Assembly (NCBI GenBank): GCA_030151885.1
Contig: JASLCG010000019.1
Coordinates: 1-64,000 of the forward strand
DNA length: 64,000 nt
Direction: 5' to 3'
Source: Bacteroides sp.
GTDB lineage: Bacteria; Bacteroidota; Bacteroidia; Bacteroidales; Bacteroidaceae
The notes beneath the pieces are model-generated. The model did no database searches and was not told the DNA's origin. It saw only the letters and a program-made list of their open reading frames with translations. Within the stretch, counting starts at the first letter, position 1, and each line of letters begins with the position of its first letter. This document shows, in pieces, positions 55,299 through 64,000 of the stretch. The translations under genes were made by a program, and so were the position numbers.

Positions 55299-56885
55299 TT
55301 AATCAGCGTATTGGTTTGCTATCATTTTAGCAACCTCTTCTAGTTTTGCTTTTATATCCTCATCTATTTCTCCAGCTTTAAGGCGATCTAATACATCTTC
55401 TCTATTATTTCTTTCTAAAGCCGATAAATAGTTTACTTCAAATTCATCTACTTTATCCAACGGAACATTACGTAATAACCCTTGAACACCACAATATAAT
55501 ATTGCAATTTGATTTTCTACAGGCATTGGTTCATACTGTTGTTGCACAAGTAGTCTTGTATTCTTTTTACCCTTATCTAAGGTGTGAAGTGTTACAGAGT
55601 CCATATCTCCACTAAACTTAGAAAAGGCCTCAAGCTCTCTATATTGTGCTTGATCTATTTTAAGAGTTCCAGCCACTTTTTTCATAGATTTAATTTGAGC
55701 ATTTCCTCCAACACGAGAAACTGAAATTCCCACATCTATCGCTGGCCTATTACCTTCATTAAATAAATCTGTATCTAAGAATATCTGTCCATCAGTAATC
55801 GAAATTACATTTGTAGGAATATATGCAGAAACATCACCAGACTGAGTTTCGATAATAGGAAGAGCTGTCAATGATCCACCACCCTTTACCTTTCCTTTAA
55901 GTGTTTCTGGAAGGTCGTTCATCTGTTCAGCAACCTCTTGCTGCGAAATTATACGTGCTGCACGTTCTAACAAACGAGAGTGAAGATAAAAAATATCGCC
56001 AGGATATGCCTCACGCCCAGAAGGACGTCTAAGAATTAACGAAACCTCACGATATGCTACAGCTTGTTTAGACAAATCATCATAAACAATCAAAGCGTGT
56101 CTTCCTGTATCTCTAAAGTACTCGCCAATCGCAGCCCCAGCAAAAGCTGAAAAATACTGTAAGGCCGCAGGTTCACCCGCAGTTGCCGCAACAACTGTTG
56201 TATAATCCATTGCTTTATGTTGGCGTAAAGTCTCAACTAAAGAAGCTACAGTAGAAGCTTTTTGACCAATTGCTACGTATATACAATACACTGGTTCTCC
56301 AGCTTCAAAATTAGCACGCTGATTAATTATAGTATCAATAGCGATAGCTGTTTTACCTGTTTGTCTATCACCAATAATCAGTTCACGCTGACCTCTGCCA
56401 ATAGGAATCATTGCATCAACTGCTTTTAATCCTGTTTGTAAAGGTTGACTTACTGGTTGTCTGAATATAACGCCAGGAGCTTTTCTTTCAAGTGGCATTT
56501 CACACAACTCTCCAGGTATAGCACCAAGACCATCCAAAGGCTGACCTAGTGGGTCAATTACACGACCTAATAAGCCTTCCCCTACCCCAATAGAAGCAAT
56601 TCTCTTAGTACGTTTTACAACGTCATTTTCTTTAACCTGGTCTGTAGGTCCTAGTAATACAGCTCCAACATTATCTTCTTCCAAGTTCATGACAATGGCT
56701 TTCATACCATTCTCTAACTCAAGAAGCTCATTAGATTCAGCATTTCTAAGTCCGTAGATACGAATTACACCATCACTTACCTGAAGTACAGTACCTACTT
56801 CATCAAGTTGAATTTTAGTGTCAATTCCCTCTAATTGTTTTTGTAAGATATCAGATACCTCACTCACTCTTATATTATCAGACAT
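55299..56885 (-). CDS. atpA: F-type ATP synthase alpha subunit
   Basis: The 528-residue regulatory subunit has the P-loop [10 protein letters not shown], the conserved [16 protein letters not shown] block and [28 protein letters not shown], with the catalytic-interface Arg in [14 protein letters not shown]. It lies 12 bases after atpH and 12 bases before atpG in the minus-strand operon. Confidence 0.98.
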   Translation of the reverse strand: MSDNIRVSEVSDILQKQLEGIDTKIQLDEVGTVLQVSDGVIRIYGLRNAESNELLELENGMKAIVMNLEEDNVGAVLLGPTDQVKENDVVKRTKRIASIGVGEGLLGRVIDPLGQPLDGLGAIPGELCEMPLERKAPGVIFRQPVSQPLQTGLKAVDAMIPIGRGQRELIIGDRQTGKTAIAIDTIINQRANFEAGEPVYCIYVAIGQKASTVASLVETLRQHKAMDYTTVVAATAGEPAALQYFSAFAGAAIGEYFRDTGRHALIVYDDLSKQAVAYREVSLILRRPSGREAYPGDIFYLHSRLLERAARIISQQEVAEQMNDLPETLKGKVKGGGSLTALPIIETQSGDVSAYIPTNVISITDGQIFLDTDLFNEGNRPAIDVGISVSRVGGNAQIKSMKKVAGTLKIDQAQYRELEAFSKFSGDMDSVTLHTLDKGKKNTRLLVQQQYEPMPVENQIAILYCGVQGLLRNVPLDKVDEFEVNYLSALERNNREDVLDRLKAGEIDEDIKAKLEEVAKMIANQYAD

Positions 56886-56897
56886 ATTAACTTCTTA

Positions 56898-57458
56898 TTA
56901 TACAATTCGTTTATTCTTATCTATAAACTGCTTTTTCACTCTTTTAAGTTGCGTTGCAACACTAGCATCTAGACGGTAACCATTTATATCGAATATAAAT
57001 CCTCCTTCTATTCTTGGGTCAACAATTGTTTCCAACTCCATTGTAGTATGTAACAACGATGCAGATGTACTTCTTACACGCTCAGCTGTTTTCTCATTTA
57101 CCGGTACAGCCGTAATTAAACAAGCAGTACCAATATTTTTCGATTTTCGATATAGATCTACATACATCAACATCATAAACTGAAGATAAGACTCTCTTCG
57201 TTGATCCAAAATTAGGTCTATAAATCTTGAAAACTCATCACTTATATCCCCATTGCTAGATGCAGCAAGAACCATTAGTTTCCTTTTTTCTTCTCTAGGA
57301 AGGATAGGACTTACTAAAACTTCTTTTAATCGAGGTTCTTTCAAGAGGCTTTTTGAGAGCGCAGCAACTTCAACATAAACATGTTCTTCTTTATGTCTGT
57401 CAACTGCAAATCTAAATAAAGCCTTTGCATAACGCATCGATAGTGCACCAGCATCCAT
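56898..57458 (-). CDS. atpH: F-type ATP synthase delta subunit
   Basis: The 186-residue OSCP-type subunit links the peripheral stalk to the head. The N-terminal RYAKALFRFAVDRHKEEHV and the late block VDPRIEGGFIFDINGYRLDASVATQLKRVKKQF are the family signatures. Size is normal. It lies between atpF and atpA with 12 to 13-base gaps. Confidence 0.95.
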   Translation of the reverse strand: MDAGALSMRYAKALFRFAVDRHKEEHVYVEVAALSKSLLKEPRLKEVLVSPILPREEKRKLMVLAASSNGDISDEFSRFIDLILDQRRESYLQFMMLMYVDLYRKSKNIGTACLITAVPVNEKTAERVRSTSASLLHTTMELETIVDPRIEGGFIFDINGYRLDASVATQLKRVKKQFIDKNKRIV

Positions 57459-57471
57459 ATTCTTTTATTTA

Positions 57472-57975
57472 TTATTTTTCTTTATGCGCTAAAACTTCGT
57501 CAAGCATTCTATCAATCATTGACATTTGAGCATCATCCGTATTCAAATCTTTACGGATTATTTTTTCAGCAATATCTACAGATAAAATTGCAACTTGCTT
57601 ACGAATATCACGAATAGCTTCTTCTTTCTTACGCTGTATCTCTTGCGATACAGCGTCTAGCTCCTGCTTAGCCATTTCTCGAGCTTTCTGTTGAGCTTCT
57701 TGAATAATACTATTCTTTTCTATTTGAGCTTGTCTTAAAATTTTACCTTGTTCAATATTCGCCTGAGCAATGATTTTATCAGCTTGTTCTTTCAGTTTAG
57801 TAAGCTTTTCAGTTGCTTCTTCAGCAGCTTTCAAAGAGTCATCTATGTAGCTTTTTCGTTTCTCTACCATATCAGTAATGACAGGGAAACCAAATTTAGC
57901 CACCAGAAAGAAGACTATCCCAAATGAAAGTAACATCCAAAACAAAAGTCCTACTTCTGGTAGTAACAATGCCAT
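57472..57975 (-). CDS. atpF: F-type ATP synthase b subunit
   Basis: The 167-residue protein has one N-terminal membrane helix (about 8-28, GLLFWMLLSFGIVFFLVAKFG), then a long charged coiled coil (about 40-150) of the peripheral stalk, including the typical ADKIIAQANIEQGKILRQAQ. Only one b-type gene is present, so the stalk is expected to be a homodimer. Confidence 0.96.
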   Translation of the reverse strand: MALLLPEVGLLFWMLLSFGIVFFLVAKFGFPVITDMVEKRKSYIDDSLKAAEEATEKLTKLKEQADKIIAQANIEQGKILRQAQIEKNSIIQEAQQKAREMAKQELDAVSQEIQRKKEEAIRDIRKQVAILSVDIAEKIIRKDLNTDDAQMSMIDRMLDEVLAHKEK

Positions 57976-57989
57976 AATTATTCTTTATT

Positions 57990-58265
<276 letters not shown>

Positions 58266-58274
58266 CTAAATAAA

Positions 58275-59390
58275 TTATTTCTTGATAATTTTTTCTTTTT
58301 TCTTTTTTCCTTCTTGTGCCAGACCTATAAATACAGCAGATAATAATGTGAAAACATAAGCTTGTATAAAGGCTACCAATATTTCAAGACAATTCATGAA
58401 TATTGTAAATAACACCGAAACCACCGTTAATCCACTTTGTACAGCAACACCCATTTTTCCAGAGATAAAAATCAACGAAACAAAGATGATAATTCCCATA
58501 TGACCTGCCATCATATTAGCAAATAAACGGACCATTAAAGCAAATGGTTTTGTAATTATCTCCATTACTTCAATAAGTGGAATAATAGGCATTGGCGGAA
58601 CCTTTAAAAAGGTGGGTACATCTGGCCAAAATATATCCTTCCAATAATGCTTAGTTGCAAAGAAGTTAATAGCAACAAAAGTGCTAAAAGCCAATACCAA
58701 TGTAACAGCAATATTACCTGTAACATTTACTCCTCCTGGAAAAATTGGTATTAAACCCATTAAGTTATTAATAAATATAAAGAAGAAAACGGTTAATAGG
58801 TAACCAGAAAACCTACGGTATTCCGGACCAACACTATCTTTAATAACTTCTTCGTAGATATTCATAATAAACATCTCCATAAAACCAACAAACCCCTTTG
58901 GAGCCTTCGAGGTTACATCTCTTCTTTTATACCACCTAGCTACTCCAAGAATAAGTGCAACAAAGATGGTACTATTTATTATTAAACCTAAAGCTATTTT
59001 TGTTAATGACAAATCTAACATAGGCCTAACCCATTCATTGTCTATATTTTCTACCAACTTACCTTCGTATTCAGAGCCCTTTGGTGCTATTGTAAAGCCT
59101 TTATATTCTCCAGGGTCTTTATATAGTTTGTTAGATAAGAAAACATTCCACCCTTTATCACTACTATAAACAATTACTGGTAAAGGAAGAGATATTTCGG
59201 TATCTCCTAATGTAATTATATGCCATTCATAAGCATCATTCATATGCCCCATAACAATCTCGTGGACATCAATAGGCTCTTCCTGACTTTCATTATTACT
59301 CGCCTTTACTGATGATATATTAAAAGTTAATATTGTCACCAATAATACAGCTACTAGCTTTAAGCGAGATAAATTGTGATTAATTTTCAT
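58275..59390 (-). CDS. atpB: F-type ATP synthase a subunit with long N-terminal extension
   Basis: The 371-residue protein is longer than the common 240-280. It starts with a signal-peptide-like segment (LKLVAVLLVTILTFNISSVKAS) and about 90 extra residues before the first a-subunit helix (LTKIALGLIINSTIFVALILG). The core retains the essential Arg in KPFALMVRLFANMMAGH and the C-terminal AFIQAYVFTLLSAVFIGLA. A long N-terminus seems common in Bacteroidota a subunits. The extension is probably periplasmic. Confidence 0.95.
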   Translation of the reverse strand: MKINHNLSRLKLVAVLLVTILTFNISSVKASNNESQEEPIDVHEIVMGHMNDAYEWHIITLGDTEISLPLPVIVYSSDKGWNVFLSNKLYKDPGEYKGFTIAPKGSEYEGKLVENIDNEWVRPMLDLSLTKIALGLIINSTIFVALILGVARWYKRRDVTSKAPKGFVGFMEMFIMNIYEEVIKDSVGPEYRRFSGYLLTVFFFIFINNLMGLIPIFPGGVNVTGNIAVTLVLAFSTFVAINFFATKHYWKDIFWPDVPTFLKVPPMPIIPLIEVMEIITKPFALMVRLFANMMAGHMGIIIFVSLIFISGKMGVAVQSGLTVVSVLFTIFMNCLEILVAFIQAYVFTLLSAVFIGLAQEGKKKKEKIIKK

Positions 59391-59392
59391 AC

Positions 59393-59779
59393 TTAATTAG
59401 TTTTATTGTTATACGCTCTATTAAGACGCATAAACATCCAACTATCATAAATGATAAACATAATATAGTATACTAAAAAGCTCATCAAAAAGGTTGTTCC
59501 CATTCCTGCTAACCAATACCATGCTAATATAAAAGCGATTGAGAGTAATATTTTAGCTACTTTTACTCCCCCCATAAATGCTACAGCTTTATCTTGTTTC
59601 TTTTTAAAAAACACAGGAGCTACTAACACCACTGTTAACTGAAATAGAGTCAAAAATAGAGGAATACTTAAAAAAGCTTTTGTAGGAACATCAATATCCA
59701 TAAGCGTTTTTAAGGAAACACCTCCAATAGCTACTAGCATAGTAAATAAAAATAAAACTATAATCAGTAATTTTCTCAT
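59393..59779 (-). CDS. Small membrane protein in the atp operon, AtpI-like
   Basis: The 128-residue protein has four hydrophobic helices (about 5-25, 35-57, 72-90, 93-112). It sits between atpC and atpB, 3-4 bases from each, the place where Bacteroidota keep a poorly conserved AtpI/UncI-like gene. AtpI helps assemble the c ring or acts as an ion-uptake partner in other bacteria. Sequence alone does not prove the relation, so the role is inferred from position and topology. Confidence 0.75.
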   Translation of the reverse strand: MRKLLIIVLFLFTMLVAIGGVSLKTLMDIDVPTKAFLSIPLFLTLFQLTVVLVAPVFFKKKQDKAVAFMGGVKVAKILLSIAFILAWYWLAGMGTTFLMSFLVYYIMFIIYDSWMFMRLNRAYNNKTN

Positions 59780-59783
59780 AGCT

Positions 59784-60023
59784 TTAAGATATACAAACTG
59801 TAACTATATTATCACTCGCTTCAATAAAGCCTTCACTAATATCTAGTGTATGTGCAGAACCTTCAACAGTAACATATCTAACTTCTCCTTTAGTTAACGA
59901 TGATACTATAGGAGCATGATTAGTTAATATTGTAAACTCACCTTTAGTTCCTGGCACAGTAATTTCTTTTACTTCACCACTAAACAGCTCTTTTTCGGGA
60001 GATACCATATTCAATGTCATCAT
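59784..60023 (-). CDS. atpC: F-type ATP synthase epsilon subunit (short form)
   Basis: The 79-residue protein contains only the N-terminal beta-sandwich of epsilon (LNMVSPEKELFSGEVKEITVPG, then GEFTILTNHAPIVSSLTKG). The two C-terminal inhibitory helices are absent, which is usual in Bacteroidota. The enzyme therefore lacks epsilon-type latching of ATP hydrolysis. It follows atpD after 2 bases. Confidence 0.93.
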   Translation of the reverse strand: MMTLNMVSPEKELFSGEVKEITVPGTKGEFTILTNHAPIVSSLTKGEVRYVTVEGSAHTLDISEGFIEASDNIVTVCIS

Positions 60024-60025
60024 AT

Positions 60026-61561
<1,536 letters not shown>

Positions 61562-61646
61562 CTATAATTATGGTTTATGATAATATGCTTTTACTTTTTC
61601 AAAGCTATTATTTTTTTGGGCTCTTATTTTAATTAAAAGCCATATA

Positions 61647-61680
61647 CAAATATATAAACAATATGCTCTTTAATATCAAA
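61647..61680 (-). promoter_or_regulatory. Candidate promoter of the ATP synthase operon
   Basis: On the minus strand TTTG (61677-61680) and TATATTTG (61647-61654) are 22 bases apart, close to the Bacteroidota pattern. Initiation near 61640 would give a leader of about 88 bases. The stretch from 61681 to 62000 is AT-rich with no gene seen. Confidence 0.5.
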
Positions 61681-62000
61681 CTCACTACTTACAAATATTA
61701 AAAAAGTTAAATCTTCCTTACGCTTCTTGATATTTGTCAATAGGCTCATTTTTAATATTCAACCGTATAATTCAATATATAAAACAATAGTACAATATAG
61801 TTTATTTAGATAAACTATTAGACTACAACTAAGGTTTATAACAACATAATACATTTTTTATATTCAATACCTGTGAAATAGTCATTAAGAAATATTTAAT
61901 TTCACATTTTGTAACTAAAATATTAAATATAGCACATTATATTACTATTTAGATTACAGCTCTTATTGCATATGTATTACTTGATTTATATTAAAATAAA

Positions 62001-62033
62001 AAAATGCTGTAATTTCAAGAAATACAGCATTTT
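62001..62033 (-). terminator. Intrinsic terminator of the DUF4301 gene
   Basis: AAAATGCTGTA (62001-62011) and TACAGCATTTT (62023-62033) form an 11-bp stem, followed on the minus strand by a T-rich tract. The stem starts about 20 bases past the stop. Confidence 0.85.
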
Positions 62034-62053
62034 AATATTATCTATCATCACGA

Positions 62054-63574
62054 TCAAGGTTGATGCTCGGGCCTCAACAAATCATTTACTGTTTTTACAG
62101 GATTAAAAGTAACTAAAGGTACCTCTACAAAAACAGTATTCCAATCACTCATAGCACCATTCCATAAACCTGGTAATTCTAATGCTTTTAAATCTTTTCC
62201 TGATTTAGATTTTTCTGATATAAAACCTGTATTTGAATCAACATATTCTGATAAATCAAATTTCTCTCCCTTGTAATTATATACACCACACACTAAATCA
62301 ACAGGATTAAAATGTGTGCCTTCTTCAAACATCTTAGAATAACTGCTATTTGATTTATCAATTTGAGAACTCTCTAATATCTGACAAGAGATTGTACCAT
62401 CTGAGTTGTATGCTAAGAAAGGACCACCACCGGGTTCTCCTATATTCTTAACCATACCACACACTCTAATAGGTCTGTTTAGTTTATTTATAAGATAAAT
62501 AGCCAATTCTGAATCCTCTAGTATCTTCGTTTCTGGATTTTTACAAAATAACTTCTTCTGAACAAATTGTAATATTTCCAATACTTCGTCATGTGTATAT
62601 TGTCCAGAATTTAGTTTTTCTAAATATTTAAATATTTGCTTTTGAAGGCTAACCAACACACCTGCTAATACTTGCTTGTAAGTTACTGTTTCACCTTTTA
62701 AATGATCTGGTACAACATTATCTATATTCTTTATAAAAATGACATCATATTTCAGGTCATTTAAATTCTCTATCAACGCACCATGACCACCTGGTCTAAA
62801 CAGTATTTTACCATTTTCACGGAAAGGCTTATTTTCTAAGTCAACAGCTATAGTATCTGTACTTGGCTTTTGAACCGAAAAAGAGACTTCGTATTTCACA
62901 TTAAACTTAGCTTCGTAAATGGGTTTAACCTCATTTATCAATACCTTAAAGAGTTCTATATGCTCTTCAGATACAGTAAAGTGAATATTGACTTGACCAT
63001 CATTCCCAGCAGCATATTTAGCCCCTTCTACCAAGTGCTCTTCGACAGCTGTTCTAGATATATCTTCGTATCTATGGAATAATAGCACTCCCTTAGGCAA
63101 TTGACCGTAGTTCAACCCCTCTTCTAATAAAAGCAACTTGACTATTTGTTTATACTTTTTATCTGACAAAAGTTCTTTCAAACTCTTATTAAGCAACTCT
63201 TTAGACTTTTCTTCTAGAGCTTTATAAAAAGCAAACTTATCTAACTTGCTAAAAAACTCTTTTTCAAAATCTGATGTAGGTTCATCATAGTCAGCATCAA
63301 TAAAGCTAAAAAGATTTTTAAACATTCTACTAGCTGCACCAGAAGCTGGAACAAACTTCAACACTTTATGATTCTCAGTTAAGTAAGACTTCCAGCATCC
63401 TACTGCTTCATCTACCTCTTGATTATCTAACTTTAAAATTCCGCAATCTACAGATGCTGCAGAACTTAATTTCAGGTAAGGAAAACCCTCCTTAAAACGC
63501 TCTAATTGAAGCTGAACATGAGCCTCAGAGATGCCCTTTTCTAACAGTTGTTTTTTATCAGTGGTGGTAATCAT
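62054..63574 (-). CDS. DUF4301 family protein
   Basis: The 506-residue cytoplasmic protein matches DUF4301, a family found mainly in Bacteroidota. Recognisable blocks are VLKFVPASGAASRMFKNLF (about 92-110), LPKGVLLFHRYEDISRTAVEEHL (about 158-180), ILFRPGGHGALIENLND (about 250-266) and the late CGMVKNIGEPGGGPF (about 372-386). The glycine-rich PASGAASRM and PGGHGALI motifs recall nucleotidyltransferase sugar-nucleotide enzymes, but no function is established. It is a single-gene unit with its own promoter box and terminator, divergent from the RelA/SpoT gene. Confidence 0.85.
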   Translation of the reverse strand: MITTTDKKQLLEKGISEAHVQLQLERFKEGFPYLKLSSAASVDCGILKLDNQEVDEAVGCWKSYLTENHKVLKFVPASGAASRMFKNLFSFIDADYDEPTSDFEKEFFSKLDKFAFYKALEEKSKELLNKSLKELLSDKKYKQIVKLLLLEEGLNYGQLPKGVLLFHRYEDISRTAVEEHLVEGAKYAAGNDGQVNIHFTVSEEHIELFKVLINEVKPIYEAKFNVKYEVSFSVQKPSTDTIAVDLENKPFRENGKILFRPGGHGALIENLNDLKYDVIFIKNIDNVVPDHLKGETVTYKQVLAGVLVSLQKQIFKYLEKLNSGQYTHDEVLEILQFVQKKLFCKNPETKILEDSELAIYLINKLNRPIRVCGMVKNIGEPGGGPFLAYNSDGTISCQILESSQIDKSNSSYSKMFEEGTHFNPVDLVCGVYNYKGEKFDLSEYVDSNTGFISEKSKSGKDLKALELPGLWNGAMSDWNTVFVEVPLVTFNPVKTVNDLLRPEHQP

Positions 63575-63605
63575 CAGACTATCTTTTTTATTATTACTTA
63601 TCTAT

Positions 63606-63613
63606 CAAATGTA
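63606..63613 (-). promoter_or_regulatory. Candidate -7 box of the DUF4301 gene
   Basis: Minus strand TACATTTG matches TAnnTTTG, about 32 bases upstream of the ATG. No well-placed -33 box. Confidence 0.4.
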
Positions 63614-63696
63614 CAAAAAATAAAATAAAACATGAGGTATAGACAACAAAAAAGGTTACTTTTACCGATGACTTGTACCAAAAAGTAAATAAAGAC

Positions 63697-64000
63697 ATGG
63701 AACAACGTATAATATTATCAGAAGACGAAAAAAACAGCCTTCAGAAGTTGTATACCAAAGTTATACGCTCGGCAGGTGACAGCATGTCAGAAGCAATGGT
63801 CTTGAAATTAAAAGACTATTTATTTAAAACAGCTGAAGATAATACTCTAAAAAGAAATTCTTTTGATATCCACCCTAGCATCCATGCACTTAAAACAGCT
63901 CTTATTGTATCTAAAGAAGTAGGTATCAAAGGCTCTTGTTTAATTGGAATTATTTTACATGAAGTTGTTAAACAACAAGTAGTTTCTTTAGAGCAAGTAA
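63697..64000 (+). CDS. RelA/SpoT homologue, 5' part only
   Basis: From ATG 63697 the frame stays open for 101 codons to the window edge. The start (MEQRIILSEDEKNSLQKLY) and the segment FDIHPSIHALKTALIVSKE with LIGIILHEVVKQQ resemble the N-terminal HD domain of RelA/SpoT proteins of Bacteroidales. The hydrolase motif, normally HDxxED, reads HEVVKQ, so (p)ppGpp hydrolysis is probably lost and the protein may act as a synthetase only. The synthetase and regulatory domains lie beyond the window and are not seen. Confidence 0.8.
   Translation, partial: MEQRIILSEDEKNSLQKLYTKVIRSAGDSMSEAMVLKLKDYLFKTAEDNTLKRNSFDIHPSIHALKTALIVSKEVGIKGSCLIGIILHEVVKQQVVSLEQV

Noticed and set aside
61619..61641. GGCTCTTA / TAAAAGCC hairpin upstream of atpD as a terminator
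   Set aside because: It contains a G-T pair and has no T tract after it in the minus direction; it lies in the atp leader.
63656..63688. Inverted TTACTTTT / AAAAGTAA before the RelA/SpoT start
   Set aside because: AT-rich arms 17 bases apart can arise by chance here; no supporting context.

Overview
This window looks like chromosome from a low-GC member of the Bacteroidota, most likely order Bacteroidales. The evidence is a SusC/SusD pair driven by an ECF sigma/FecR couple, lipoprotein signal peptides throughout, promoter-like TAnnTTTG boxes with no Shine-Dalgarno sequences, an ATP synthase operon in the order atpD-atpC-orf-atpB-E-F-H-A-G, and the family-specific DUF4301 protein. I cannot name a species.

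Layout. (1) 1-3150: nadE on the minus strand, whose glutaminase half appears to have lost catalytic residues, then a divergent Fur/PerR-type regulator and a rubrerythrin with a perfect palindrome at the promoter. (2) 3150-3660: a scar with a cluster of inverted TTGCCGACATAC repeats and the decayed 3' end of an ISL3-like transposase. (3) 3660-12760: a small polysaccharide-utilisation locus, read as ECF sigma > FecR > SusC with an STN signalling domain > SusD > GH18 glycosidase > DUF1735/LamG lipoprotein, probably for N-glycan-type glycans. (4) 12830-37880: a DUF1266 protein and an almost complete anaerobic cobalamin pathway in three blocks: cbiA-pduO(-DUF1266) on the minus strand; TonB receptor-CbiK-PepSY protein-cobJ/cbiC-cbiP-cobD-cbiB-cbiET-cbiG/cobM-cobU-cobT-cobS-cobC on the plus strand behind a cobalamin riboswitch; and cobI-btuF-btuC-btuD-cobK/cbiD on the minus strand behind a second cobalamin riboswitch. 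(5) 38370-40370: a two-part ThrE exporter and a DUF6064-like membrane protein. (6) 40371-48318: penicillin-binding protein 1C with its alpha-2-macroglobulin partner. (7) 48767-54341: an RND efflux system. (8) 54414-61552: F-type ATP synthase. (9) 62054-64000: a DUF4301 protein and the start of a RelA/SpoT homologue cut by the window edge.

How it fits together. The cobalamin genes cover the steps from cobalt insertion to adenosylcobalamin plus corrinoid uptake, with four fused enzymes. Uroporphyrinogen methyltransferase and lower-ligand synthesis are not seen here. The only cobaltochelatase carries an export signal but has an internal Met just before its catalytic domain, and it sits between a TonB receptor and a PepSY membrane protein. 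This exported tetrapyrrole-handling module under B12 control and the pseudo-glutaminase NadE are the most unusual signals. I found no CRISPR array, tRNA, rRNA, prophage or obvious defence system.
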